A stretch of 64,000 bases of DNA from Acanthochromis polyacanthus (lineage: Eukaryota; Chordata; Actinopteri; Pomacentridae): contig NC_067116.1 in the NCBI RefSeq assembly GCF_021347895.1, positions 35,847,639 to 35,911,638 on the forward strand. Reading direction: 5' to 3'. The notes below the pieces were generated by a model that had not been told where the DNA came from, searched no databases, and was given only the letters and a program-made list of their open reading frames with translations. Numbering within the stretch: the first letter of the stretch is position 1; the number at the start of each line of letters is the position of its first letter. The position numbers and the translations under genes are program-made. Below, in pieces: positions 28,404 to 41,440 of this stretch.

Positions 28404-31400
28404 AAGAGAGGGAGAGAGAGAGAGAGCAGGCCTGGGACTACTTCTCCTGCTGAGTTACAGCACTGTGTAATAAAGAGAAGGCTGCAGGCAGCTGCAGTCT
28501 AACAAATCTAACTCCCCCTGAACATACACAATACTAAGTCACTACTAATAAAGACTCACAACCTGAGACACACAGACCCGCTACAAAACTCCACAGCAGC
28601 TAACATTTCATTAAAGGGCAGGTGTGTGTGTGTTTGTGCGCAACTGTGAGAAAGAAAGATTTTAGCCCTCAGGCTTTTCCTCTGATAAACAGTTGCATTA
28701 AAAGATTTCATCCACGTGGACAAACCTATAGACACACGAATACCGAGGGTTAACCCGGTAAAAGCTGGTCCCACCGGGGAGAATGAATTATCCGGTAAAG
28801 CTTGGCGTGATGTTAGGTGCCTCTACAGGCTGCGATGGTTATAAAAATACACAACCGCTGAGGCGAGTGGAGATGCAAAACAGCTGAATACATACAGGCA
28901 GTAATGCTATTTATGATGGGGAGAAATAATCGCAGCACGTTCTCAAACACACACAGGAGCACAGAAAATACAGGCCCTGATAGGATTCATGAAGCGCCTC
29001 TTTAGTAGCCATGTATATGTATGAAGTGGTGGCAGTGACACTTGGGGACAGAGAAGCCACTGAGGAGGAGGACAAGTCTCTTTATAGAGACTGTCACAAA
29101 GGCCCAATCGCCCCACATTAGAGGCAAAATTGTATTTTTTATTGTCTGCGATTCATTTCACATATCTATCGACGCTGCTCAAACGTACATGAATCACTGT
29201 CATCTTTAATCTGCGCCGCATCTTCAGGGTGGAGAAAAATACTGCAAGAGGATATTTTCTAAGAATCAACCGTCTTTTTTCTTAATGATGCCCTCTCTCC
29301 CTTTTCTCACACGTATTTCTTCTAACGAGCATCAAACAGGCCCTGTTTTAAAGAGCTGTTCCACAAGGGTTGGTTAACACACTGCAGCACCTCAGCACTC
29401 CGCCGCTGTTGTTCACACGTTTTTTTCAAAAGACAAGGTGCAAATTGAGGTGGCGTTGCTTTTCCTCGGAAAGTCTGGCACTTGCTGCGAAAACACGGCT
29501 AACGTATTAGCGATTATTAGCCTGTGTGGGAGACAAAACACAGTCAGCCTGGAGATGTTCCTTAAAGGCTCGGCGCTGGAAAACGAGGACAATTCAGGAA
29601 TATACTGTGCAGAAAAAACAGACAGACATAGATCTAGACAACTCAACGAGTGTGTCTGTCATTTCTTTCCCTGTCACACATACACACAAACACACGCCAG
29701 GCATTGCCATATCGCCGACCCATTCAGTTTCTATTTCATTATGTGTCTCTGGAAGTGTTCCTTTATTCCAAAGTGGTCCTTGTTGCAATGCAATTAGTCT
29801 ATCAGCTCTTAAAACAATGGACCGTACGCCGTCCCCGCTGTTCATTTTGTGTGTCTAGTTTTATTACAATACACTTGAGATTAAATTATACTCTTTATTT
29901 CCATTTCCTCTATGAGGTTTGACCTTCAAATGTATCAGCACAGATCAGAGCCCAAAGCCCGATAACACTAATACATCCTTTTTGGCTATTTGCGGGGAAA
30001 TTACATGCACCGCAATATTAGAGAGAGAAAATGAGATATATAATGAAGCAGTGATCCAAAGTCTATAACAAATTTGCCAGGGCATGGTCCTCTATTTCAA
30101 TCCCTTCAATTTAGCGCTACGGACGGAAACAAATTGGACTTGAAGTTGCATTGGCACCAAAGCAGGGATCCTCCATCCTAATTTATTTAGTAAGCTCTGT
30201 TAGTAAGCAAGCATATTAAAAAATAGCCCTTGCCAATGATAGAGGTTGGAGTGTCCTTCTCTAAAATATTGTTTGTTTTGTCAGGTTGAAATTCTGGCCG
30301 TGTGACACCAGGCCTCGTCATCACGGACACAGCAGCAATCTGAAACCTTAAGGGACACAGTTCAGACCACAATTCATTGCCCCTCCACCCTCGAATCTCC
30401 AGTTTACAACCAATTACCTCACCTTTAGCCCATCCAGCCAACCTCAATAAATCACTATTCTCTGCCTGATCACAAATCAGCTCTCTGTCCCAACAAGCAA
30501 AGCTCAAACCCCAGTGCAACAATCACAGATCTGACCCCAGCGCAGCATTTAAATGAGAACTGTATGGCTGTCAGTGCAGCCTTGACCTCTGATCTCAAAT
30601 CTGATTGGCTGCATCCTGTAAACACAGAGGAACAGAATAGCTTAAAGACAGAGTGCACTCTCCAGTATTCCTGATCTATATTGGTAATAGAAATTGGAGG
30701 CATCGTATTTCCCCTGCTGTGCTTTATTTATACATTTTCGCATTTTGTGCTTTCAGTCTCGACTTGAATAGCACCATAATAAATTTTCAAGAGGATTTTT
30801 ATTTTCAGAGAGTCCCTTTTTTTTTTTTTAGGAGTCAACACAAATTGCAAACCTGTTCCTTAACCCTGTCCAGCCTGGAGGTCCCTAAAGTGGAACGAGA
30901 CTGTACCTGTCATTAAAATGCAACCCGCTGCCATTTTTAGGAGGCTGTCAAGCGTGGCACATTCAATGAAGAGGCCGCCTACTATGATTAAAATGGATGT
31001 AGAACGGTGATGCCTCACTTCTGATGCATCAAATTTGTTAGAATTGCAGTTGAGAATTTGTAGAACAGGTCTGAAGACGGTGTCACTGGCTCATTGTTGA
31101 AAGTCTTTCATTTACTCTCGAATTTACAGTCTTGATCAGGAAAGAAGAATTAAAAAAAGTCCCTTTTTGGTGTAGTTTTTTTTTTAAATCTCACTTTCAC
31201 ACAGAGACTAGTTGTATTTCAACTTTCAGTCAAATGTCTCAGAGTCATAGAGCTAAAAGGTTGTGGAGCTGTTGGTGACTGAATCTGACGTTTTATCAGG
31301 CGTTTTTTTTTTTTTTAAAGAGCCCACAGATTAAGTGATTAAAATCCTGCAAATTCAAGCATTTTTAGCTTGGATGATCCACAGCAATATAAACTATTTA

Positions 31401-34400
31401 GTATATTTGCAATAACATAAAAACACGATTTCACTAACATTTGTGTTGTTTCCTTTGTTATTTCAAATCATGAGTAAACCCACACATCTCAAAGTGTTCA
31501 TAACATGGCTCAGTGTACAAACCAAAGAAAGATGCTTTTGGACTCCGCAATAATAAGCTTTCCCTTCAGACTTACAGGGAGTTTCTTTGCAAGATGACCT
31601 CAAACAACAATCACGCTGCCTTCTGCAAAAGTTTTGTTTCGTTTCTCCAAGGTTGACCACGGCAGTCTTGAGAGATTTACTTTCAGTCGCAGAGTGTTAT
31701 GTTCTTTCATTTGTTGGCTCATTAATGAAGGGAGTTACTTCACAAACAGAACACTTCATAATTATTTGAGGGTTTTGTTATGGGCAGAAATCATTTACAT
31801 TGTAAACAAATGTGTTTAACAACCAAACATGCACTACAAAAGTGAGTCAATTTATTTATGTATTAGGTGTACAGCAACTGAAGCAGTAATAGTATAGACA
31901 CTTCTGTCGAAAAGGCACCGTCTGGTGAGTTTTTCACCTTGTTGATATGCCCATATGGGGGTTTTTTTAGGTGTGAGAAGACACATCATGAGCAAAATAA
32001 ACAGTTAACACCATGACTGATGATTTCCGCCTTGATACTGCAATGTACTGCTGACAGTCTAAAAGACACTCATTCAGACTTCTGTGATTTTATACACATA
32101 AAATATAACAGAACAACAAGCCTGCTCCTGCTAACTTGCAGACTTTCTGTATCATTAGTTTTCTTTCAAATTGGTTTCCCGCTCAAACATGTATGACTAA
32201 ACTATTCCAATATTACAACTTGAAATTGTGCAGTGTTAAGTAGTACTACAGTGTTTGAGCAGAGTAGTAGGTGAGCTGGTCTGCTCGAGCTGCAACCGGT
32301 GGGGAGGCAGAGACTTCATACATCTACACATTCTAACTTACATCTGAACCACATTACAGAATGAAGGGATTACTTTCATGTAACAACAATCTAAATATGC
32401 AACTCTGACACACAAAAATGAGCTACAGGTATTTTATCAATGACTGAAGAAGGCCTTTAGTGTAGCTCCTCAGTTTTTCAGCTTTTCTAGGCTTTAAAAA
32501 GGTTCTCTCTCTTTTACAATAGCGTTATTTCTATGTAAAGTTTATTTTTAGAAATGCTCAATCATTTGTTCTCTCATATTGACAGAGCCACAGCCACATG
32601 TGAAAGTAAAAGTCAATCATGAGCTCCATGTTGTCATTTATTATCCATGTGGGCATTTTATGTACATGCATCTTTGCTGCTGTGGAATTTATTATCTTAG
32701 TAGAATAACCTTCTGGTAACTCAGCATAATAGTTGAAGATGTGCCTAATGGTCAAAAGCTCTGGGGTCAACCAAAGAAGACATGGTTACAGGCCTAAAGA
32801 GGTTCTGGGTTTAGGAAAGAAGGATTCAGCGGTTCTTATATGGTATGGAAACTGTACTATAGCCTCCTTGGTCTCAGTCTAGCCTTTCTTTAAGTGGTCA
32901 CAGCATTGGTTTTTCTATAGATCCAAACATCCCCACACAAAAAGAAATATTAAGGGATGCATGGTGAAAAAATACCTCAAATTTGAAGACACATGTGGCC
33001 ACAATCATATCCAGAGGCATTGTCTTTGCACGTTCACAAATCCTCTCATCTTCTCACACAACACAGAAATTACATGCATTCCCCCAAACACACACACACA
33101 CACAAACACACACTCTTCAACACAGACATTAGTGACTGATGGCTTGGTTCAGGTGAAGCGAGACTGGCAAGGATAATCCCAGAGCCTCATGTAGTCTCAT
33201 GGGAGTCACACAGAGGTAGCAACAAACAACATAACATAGCCCCTGATAGTGCTCACGTCGGATTATTATAAACACACACTGAAAAATACACAAAAGTGTG
33301 GAAGATAAGGATGTAGCGTGGTATTGTCCCTTTGGGAGGATAGGATAGTCCAGAATCAATAACTTTGGAGGAGGTTTGTCTGTCTGATCCTCCTCAAACA
33401 GACACTAAATACGACACAATACACTGGCACACACATAAGCGCACACATATGCCAGCACACACACACACAGTACGTCTGACTCTCTCGCTGTCTCTCTCTC
33501 CAAGGACATGTAACTGAATCCACCCACTACGAGGTTTGGATGTTATAAAACATGCTGTAGCCTTGAAGCTCAGCGCTGCATCCTAATAACCAGCTAATCC
33601 AATCGGGTCAGGCTAAAAACAGACCAAGTTTCAGGGCAAAACTTTGATGCTTTGTCGGGCTGATTTAGACTCTCATATCACTGGATGCCTGGGAGAGGAG
33701 GCTAATGAACAGCTACTCAAACTAAGATAAATTCTTCTGTCTCTCGCACTAACTGATAATGCATACATTGTAATTTATGTAATATTGTATAGCGTTCAAC
33801 CACGGCGGAATCATTAACCGCACCATTACACCTAAAGATAACACGGACAGTTTGGTTCATCCACCAGTCATTTGCCATCTGTCTCATCAAACTCTCTGTG
33901 TACACACATGAGAATGCACACGTTTATTTGTTTGTATGGCTGCATGTGCTGTGCGGAGGAGGCTTTTTTTTGTGGTATAAATTTCATTCCTTAGTAAAAA
34001 CGACTTACCAATGCAAATGTGCTTTTTAAAAACTGGAAAGAATCGACCAAAACTGTTTTCCATGACACTGGGTGTGTATGTGGGTTTGTGCAGGAATGAA
34101 TAAAACCAAGCGACTGAATTTTTATCATGCTGCCATTTGCGATGCCCATCTGCGAATCAATCCAGTCGCAAAACGCTCCCTCTTTGACATGCCAGAACAC
34201 AGAACCAGGAGAAATTAATCTGTAAAAGAAAAGCCGCTCCCCATCTCTCCTTCCCGACTCATTTTCCTCCCTCCTCCTCTCACCTCCCATCATTGACGGA
34301 CATCCTCCGTTCTGAACTACTCTATCGACCTGTAAGTTGATGAGGCACTACTGGCTACAGCCGCTGCACAATGAAAGACACACTATAAAATACCACACAA

Positions 34401-34432
34401 TGTAGCAGGGTACCAGCTCTGGTAATAGCTTC
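28398..34432. other. Noncoding DNA, no gene seen
   Basis: About 6 kb without a supportable exon or RNA gene. Notable small items are GGGTTAACCC (28747-28756) with a nearby direct repeat, CA tracts near 33087 and 33460, and T-runs near 30820 and 31300. A 119-codon plus-strand frame (29438-29797) and a 111-codon minus-strand frame (30187-30522) have no recognisable domain. The mixed-composition blocks 29430-29600 and 30060-30180 are conserved-noncoding candidates only by eye. Confidence 0.45.
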
Positions 34433-34455
34433 GGGTGGGGTGGGGTGGGGTGGGG
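34433..34455 (+). repeat. GGGGT pentamer array (G-quadruplex motif)
   Basis: Five G runs of three to four G, each separated by a single T. Single-base loops make this the most favourable G-quadruplex motif in the window. It is followed within 40 bp by a CA/CG tract. Confidence 0.9.
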
Positions 34456-35119
34456 TACAAACACTACACACACACGCACGCACACAACAACAAGCACACT
34501 CCACAGCTATTCATAAGGATGCAAGGGCAATTAGATAACTGTCAGTGTCGATGAGAGCGCCTTTCTAGAAGTACAATGTGTGGTGCAAGTGAGGAGATGA
34601 GATCTGTCTATAAACCAGTGAGGAGAAGAAGGATGGAGCGGGGGGAGGGATGGAGGGACCAAAACTAAACTAGAGATGTGGGGGAAAAAAAGAGAAAAAA
34701 GCAGGGAAAGCAACAGAAAAAGATTCTCTCTCTCTCACTCTCTCAGTTGTTCAGACAGGTAAATTTGTCTCCTACGCAGAGCCTTCACAGATCCACTCAA
34801 AAGACATTGTATTGACCTTTGTGGTTCCTATAGCAACGCAGAGCACAGGCCAGCAGTCTTATTTACAATATGAAATGCTAAAATATTTTTACTCAACAGA
34901 TGTAAGATCGCATGCAAACATAGAGAGACAAATCAAACGTCTTTACTATTTAAAGCTCTGTTCTTACTGCTAATATTCTAGCACACTGCACACCTCACCC
35001 ATCATGTGAAAGCCCCAATTCGAAACCTTGTCTTCTTATCACCGTTTGTTGTGTATGCTCTTAGTGTGTTCACTAATTGTTGACACCTATTGTTGTTGTT
35101 TTTTTAGATGCTATAGGTA
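34456..35119. other. Noncoding DNA, no gene seen
   Basis: Includes a TC-rich tract at about 34723-34745. Nothing else recognisable. Confidence 0.4.
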
Positions 35120-35131
35120 CCACTAGGTGGT
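35120..35131 (+). promoter_or_regulatory. CTCF-like core motif
   Basis: CCACTAGGTGGT matches the CTCF core CCASYAGRKGGC at every position but the last. The same motif is often carried by fish repeats, and repeat relics start just downstream, so occupancy is uncertain. Confidence 0.35.
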
Positions 35132-35182
35132 TGAGAGTGTTGGACACATAACTCAGGCTTCCTTTAAGGAGTAGTAACACTA

Positions 35183-35285
35183 GACCATTCATTCCATCGA
35201 CTTCAAACTTCGTGTTAGGGACCCAAACAAGTGCAATGTTCAGTTTGAAGTCATTTTAATGAGCGTTGGCCATTTTTGGCCTCCC
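35183..35285 (+). repeat. Dispersed repeat relic A
   Basis: Shares with 35660-35755 the order TTCAT-CCAT/CCAAT, ACTT, AGG/GAG-ACCCAA/ATCCAAG and an exact GTGCAATGTT (35231-35240). Compared with relic B it appears to lack about 12 bases. I recognise the pattern from dispersed repeats in fish (memory). Confidence 0.5.
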
Positions 35286-35347
35286 AGGAAGAGTGTGGTT
35301 GCATATAAACAGAATAGCAAGTTGCCCAAATTGCTATGCAACATTCA

Positions 35348-35535
35348 CTAATCCATCCATTCATTTGATGTACATGGTTTTTTCCTGTAGAGGGTTACAC
35401 CTACAGCTAATTCAGGCTCACCAATTAAATTAATCTGTATGTCTTTGGACTGTGGAAGCACGCCAAAGCACCTGCAGAATATCAACACAGGTGCAAGATG
35501 AACACACAGAAAAAGCCAACCAGCGAGGTTGGACC
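35348..35535 (+). repeat. Common fish interspersed repeat, degraded
   Basis: Contains in order ATCCATCCATTCATTT, a CCTGTAGAGGGT block, CTCACCAATTAA, ATGTCTTTGGACTGTGG and GATGAACACACAGAAAAAGCC in decayed form. That order is characteristic of a very abundant teleost repeat (recognised from memory). It is internally deleted and noncoding. Confidence 0.65.
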
Positions 35536-35659
35536 ACTATTCCACGGTGCTGCTCACTAGGCATCATTATCAAAAGCAAATACAGTTATGCGATAATATT
35601 TTGATAAGAGTCACTGGCAGGACTTGTTTAACGATAAATGGAGGAATCTCTGTCTGTTG

Positions 35660-35755
35660 CTTTTCTCGACAACTGTTCATCCAATCTACAGCGGACTTGC
35701 TGGGCGTATTGCTGGAGATCCAAGGGAGTGCAATGTTGTGTTTGATATTCTATTT
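35660..35755 (+). repeat. Dispersed repeat relic B
   Basis: Contains CTCGACAACTGTTCATCCAA, GTATTGCTGGAGATCCAAGG and GTGCAATGTT (35728-35737). It is a second, longer copy of the motif order seen at 35183-35285. Overlapping frames (71 and 111 codons) are artefacts of this repeat. Confidence 0.5.
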
Positions 35756-38700
35756 TTCTCAGCTCTTCGGTGTCCTAAGCAGACCTTATGCCACCTGTGG
35801 GCAGAGCCTAAGTTTCTCTGTTGCTCCACAACATCATGAAAAGCAACTGCATGATGTCACGTGATGTATCACAGTCTGTTTAGAGTCATACAGACACAGG
35901 CAAAACTAGTGAAATTTAATTCAAATTAAACTGAATGGACTCTGTACCTTCTTCTGGGCCGGCAGAAACACAAGTACACCATCTAATTGCAATTATTCTT
36001 CAGCGTCAGCCTTGCAAATCTAATACTCAAGTTGATGCAGTCAGTAGAGCTTAAGTCAAGTTAAATCAAGTTATCTCTTCTTCTGGTTTCACAGCAGCAG
36101 ATTGTTAGTTAACTTTGGTTCTGGTTCTCATTTCGATGCCATGTTCTTCTGAAACAGCTGATTTGGACTTCAAACATTGTTTTGGTAAAGTTAATGAGAT
36201 GCAATAAAGTAAAGCAGCTTAATCCACAGTATGACTCTCACTATCAAATAGAAGAGGAGGAAAAGACTTTACTATAATTGGTTCATTAGAATTGGCTGAG
36301 GCTGTTGGATCTCTAGCACACAGCAAATAATCCATCCGGGCATGCATGTGCACACACATGCACTGTACATACAGACGCACACAGACGTGCAATAATACTT
36401 CAAACAGGCTTGGGCTTTACAATCCGCTCTCTTCTGATGAGGAGAGACATGTCTTGTTAACGCATAGCATTAATTTTACTTCATAAAACTAAATTCATGC
36501 AGGCACACATGCTAACTCATATACATCTCTCTGTTTTTTCCCTATCATTACCTTTGATGCATATGGGAGATTAAAGCAGTTTAAATCTTCGCAGCATGTG
36601 GAGTGAGTATGCATCTGATTTCCAGCAAAATGGAAGAAAATTATAAATACTTATTTAAATGGGCACAGTCTGCACTGCGAGGCGAGGCTTCATTTGTATC
36701 AGAGTCAAAGGCAGCAAAGACACTCAGGATTCAGCTGTTCCCTCTCATACACGCTCTGGGGGTTATTGTTGACATCCTCCTGTGAATTAATTCAATTTAG
36801 AAGACAGCGTTAGCATTGATAAAACCGGGTTAGCATCGATGTTAGCATTCAACAGAGAACAAACGTCATGATTGCCGAAGCACAAGTTGCAATCGCTAAC
36901 CCTATTTAGATACTCAAGGGCAGCCCTAAAATTTATTCAGTGGCATTACAGCAGCTAGCCTTATTCAAAGTGAAACCCACATCTCTTAAAACCCCTTTAG
37001 CAGCCACACAGAGTTAGTTAATTGTACTCCGGGGCTTTTTTAGATGAGAACTTTGTCACAAGACAACTTTTTAGTTCAATCTGCCACAAAGAGTCTGATA
37101 GGCCTTCAGTACCATTTCCTGCATCTGCACCTGTTTCTTCCACTCGAAAGGGGAAAATAAAGGGAGGTAGCAATGCAAATCTTGCTGGAAAACACAGAAA
37201 CTGAGAACATACGATTACATTCAAGTGCCATATGCAGTTTATTACAAGCATATATTAATTTCCGACCTTTTCATTCTTTTCCCCACCGGTTTTGCCACCC
37301 TTATCTCTCCATTCTCTTCCTCTTCCAAGTCTGAGCTTCACAATTTTTTACATTTGAGATGATTTGGCATCTTTCCGAAATGATTGCTTTTCCAATTTAA
37401 CTCAAGCAGCCTCTCCGTCTCTCTCTCTCACATATCCCTCCCACCATTCCATTCTTCTTCTCAGAGAGACACACATGCTGTCCCCAGCCATTTTCACAGT
37501 GCCATGTCAGGATAAGGGTGTGAAATAGTAACAAACAAGCCCACACAAAACTTTAACGTGACGCCATACATTTGTCTGGGAAAGGGAATAAATCAAACGG
37601 AAAGAAGCGGAAGGCATACAAATGATGAGAGAAGTTTCTTTTTGTCCTTTGATTAATTTGCAGACATTTTTATTCTGGCTTCTCCTCTAAGGACCCATTT
37701 GTTCTTCTGTTCCTCTCATGATGGATATTACAACAAATCTACAGCTTTCTATAATCACTAATTGATGAGCACTGTAAGATATCCTTTGCATTTACCATAG
37801 ATAGCATTAATTCAGACACAGCTACTTTAACAGAGCTGAATTTAGGGTAACTGTAAACCCTCCACAGCCACTTGGATACCTGATTTCTCAACTGTAAGCA
37901 TTTCTTCCCACTGTTAATCTTCAGTTGAGCATCGTGGCTGCTTTTTGCAAGGCTGCTTGACGAGTCCAAGTAACCTTGTTTCTAGGCAGACAGCCCAGCT
38001 CCATCTGTCTGCCCGCCACTGTATAGACACACCCATCCCTTAGCTGCTCTTTATAATTTGATTTACCGGCCTTGTGATTGGATTACAAGGCTGACATTCT
38101 TGTCCAAACTATGAAAGTCATGTCCATTCATTTGCTGCACACGCACACAAACACGGACAGAGTGAATGCACAGGCCGCTGTTCAAAAACACACTTGTGTT
38201 AACCCATTATGCGGAAATGCGCTTATATTTTAGCACTAACTGGAATGTCTCAAAATTGCCCAAAATTAGTGAATTACTTTAATTAATTTTTTCTTTAAAG
38301 ACTGACATATGCTGCCATTTGAACAGAAAAACACACACACAGATACAATGTATCCAGAGAGCGCAGCCTTGATGTGGATTTGATTACATGCTGCTGTTTA
38401 TTAGATGAAAATCCCCGCTCCGTCTGAATAATCCCCCTGTACTGCTCACACTCCGCACATTACCCTCATCCATGTGCACACATGAGATACAAGAAAACCT
38501 ACAAGTGTGGAACAACACCCACGGGTTCACCGGTAAAATTCAGCCTTGACAAATGTTGCATGTAGACGAAAGAGGCCTGAATGATACAAATCCACTGAAG
38601 CTGACGATTCAACAAAGTGCTGCATACCGTGTTGTCACATTACTGCTTTAAAGGTGATGTTAAAATGATTACCCACTTACCCCATTATAGAAACCATTTC

Positions 38701-41103
38701 TGACAGCCAGAGAAATTCAAATTGCTGAACTTGAAGCAAATTTTGACAATGAGGCCCATATAACAGAGAACACTGCGTCTACACGAGCCTCCGTCTGAAT
38801 TTCTTCCTCTACAATCACTGTCTCGCTCATGACATGATGATTAGAGGCAGCTGCATGTAAACAAGTGACTGGTGACTGACCCAATCATCTCTGCTCAATG
38901 TCCTCCTTGCACATAAACATAAACAATTTAGCATATTGGAGCAGCGCAGGCTAAACAAGACACATGCCAGTTGGAGAAATGAAACAACAGCTATTTGGAG
39001 ACAGACAGTTTATAACAGTCACATCTTTCACTGCCTCTGTTTTCTCCTCTGATACTCTGTTCTTGGCGCTCTCCCTCCCCTCACTGTTTGACAGGAGAAG
39101 AGTGGCAGCCATTTGTATTGCTGTTAATATGGGTAAAGGTGCACATACTTGCAGTAGAGTGTATGCGGCATGTGCGCTCTTGTAAGTGCATGTGCAAGCA
39201 CATACATATGCAAAGCTGTAACCGAGCACTTCATTCAAGCATTAAATCATCCCCCAGGGCAACATAAATGAGCATTTTGCAGATTTAAGCTGGAGAGAAA
39301 GGGGAAGATGCACAGAGAGCACCTGCCAGTCAACTTGTGATAATTTGTTTTTGTGCGTTTCTGTGTAGGTAGAGGTTTGTGTGTGTGTGTGATCCAGCTA
39401 AAACTTTAGCAGATTCATGACGGGAATCAGCTCCATGAGTCATCATCAAGACTCACTGAAGGTTTCCCCATCAATGTTTAGGACCGCAGGGAGGCTGCCG
39501 GCCAACCTACACAGAGATAGAAGCACAGTGAGACACAATGAAGAAGGAGCTGAGTCACCGCACACCCACCATCTGTCTGCTTTTCTGCTGATTAATAGCT
39601 CTGATCACAGGCCCAGCAAATGTGTGTTCGAGCCTCACTGGAGGCTAACGTTGACTCTTGTCCATATATTTCTGATGAAACAAGAGTGAAATCGCAAAAA
39701 TCTCCAGTTCATGGTGCACATTTACATAGATATGCAAAAGAACAAGACAAAAATAATAAAGTAGAACATAAATCAACCTCTAAATGACAAATGGTTGAAT
39801 GGCCAGTTGGCAAACGTGGATTCTCTAGGAGCCATTGCCAGCGTCATTGCATTAAGGTCAAAAATAAATGACTGCCGCATGCCACAGACAATTACAGATA
39901 CAGCAATTTAATTTTACAGGCGGACAGGGAAAGGCATCAATCTTTTTTTTTTTTTACTATAGCAAATATAGACCCACATTTTTATTTATTTTTTCACATT
40001 TTTCTCAACATTTCACTGGGCTGTGTAGGTTTTCTTGGCATAACGTTTCCCAGTTTCCTGTGTTTCTTCATTCCTTCTTTTTAGTTTTGTCTATTTCTTT
40101 TATAGTTTAAACGGAGATATCACACGTAGTGTAATTTTTTAACATTCCCATATGCCCACCAAGGAAAGTGAAGAACATAAAAGAAAGCTTTAGATAATGA
40201 TGTGACATCTCAGTCATCCCAAATAAGTAGCAACAGACAGAACAACTCCATACAGATTACAAATATACCCTGATATATTATACAGGGTGAGCCAATAATA
40301 AGTTTACATTTAGTAGGTATGCACTTGGTTAAAAACTATGTTTCATTGCACCTGCTTGGCATTTTCAAACTTCTGATACTGCTTTAGTATCAACTTTCTT
40401 TGCTCTTGATTTAATTTGGTTGCCATTGCTCACAATCCTGCTAAAAAACAACTTAAAAAAACATAAAAATCAAAACCAAAATGGGAAGAAATAGCTTAAT
40501 AGCATTTCCAAAATATGAATAAGAGATATGTAATACAGGTTTGGAATTATGGTTTAGATAAATTAGATCTAAAACGTGAATAGTGAAACAACTGTAAGCC
40601 TACTTTTGGACCATCAATATACAAATATACAATATTAAAGGGAACAAGTCAAGGTTTTAAATAGAAGTTGTAGACTTGAAGGATGGTGAAACTTTGTATT
40701 AGCTGCAACTGAAAGATTCCTCTTCTTTTAGTTTAAATTAGTTACAAACCCCATAGATGTAGCACTAAAACTGCATTAGAATTCAGTACATCAATGTATT
40801 TACAATGCCAAAACATGGAGCACAGCTGTATAAATGAGATTAGTATATGTCTATATGTGACATTTGCCCTTTTGTAAGAGCACATTTAAGGTTTTCAAAC
40901 TTTTGCCAGGAGGTTATTCCCTTTTAAATGTAATATAAATGCATGAAATGTAGCCATATCAATATATGCTAAAAGTTAATATTCTTCTATATGTCAGTAA
41001 GTTAGCAATCGCTATTGCATTGAAAAAAATCATTTTAGTCTCTCTGCATGACTGTAGGAATTGCTATGTCTCTTCCTCAGTCACTCCACCACACTGAAGC
41101 AGA
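35756..41103. other. Noncoding DNA, no gene seen
   Basis: About 5.3 kb, mostly AT-rich. Small items are three GTTAGCAT units (36809-36850), a weak ACCCTG/CAGGGT inverted pair at 40267-40288 and T-runs at 39942-39955. Frames of 60-95 codons are unrecognised. Confidence 0.45.
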
Positions 41104-41190
41104 TTGAAACATCTCAACAACTACTGGATAAGTTTCCATAATATGTGGTTCAGATGGTATTAGTGATCCCCTGACATTGTCTTTAAAGGA
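41104..41190 (+). repeat. Dispersed fish repeat fragment
   Basis: ACATCTCAACAACTACTGGA, TTTCCATAATATGTGGTTCA and GTGATCCCCTGAC occur in that order. This is the pattern of a very common fish repeat normally reading ...CAACTATTGGATGGATTGCC... (memory). Partial and diverged. Confidence 0.6.
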
Positions 41191-41244
41191 GCAAGAAAAC
41201 GCCATCAGAGCGGCTTGTCAGATGGCTTCAAAAACTCCATTCCC

Positions 41245-41440
41245 AGAGCGACCCGGTTGTTCAGTAGCTAAGCTGCAAGCCACATGGGCACAAGTGGCAT
41301 CACAAGTCTGTCATTGGTTCGATTCACGGACGGCCAGTATTTTTGCTGCATATTATTCCACTACTTTCTTTCCTCTCCATATTTCCATACTTCCTTCACT
41401 GTCAAATATGATAAAAGTATAAAAATATAAATGTAAAAAC
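41245..41440 (+). mobile_element. tRNA-derived SINE
   Basis: A-box-like TAGCTAAGCTG (41265-41275, one mismatch to consensus) and an intact B box GGTTCGATTC (41316-41325) are about 51 bp apart, as in a tRNA-derived head. The body continues with GGACGGCCAGTATTTTTGCT and a pyrimidine-rich tail (TTTCCTCTCC..ACTTCC..CACTGTC), ending in an A-rich 3' end near 41440. I recognise this head-tail combination from teleost SINEs. It is nonautonomous and needs a partner LINE. A possible 81-codon frame across it is not a gene. Confidence 0.75.

Noticed and set aside
40267..40320. ACAGGGTGAGCC string resembling a mariner-type terminal repeat
   Set aside because: No reverse-complement partner or TA-flanked end could be found downstream; only a six-base inverted pair nearby.
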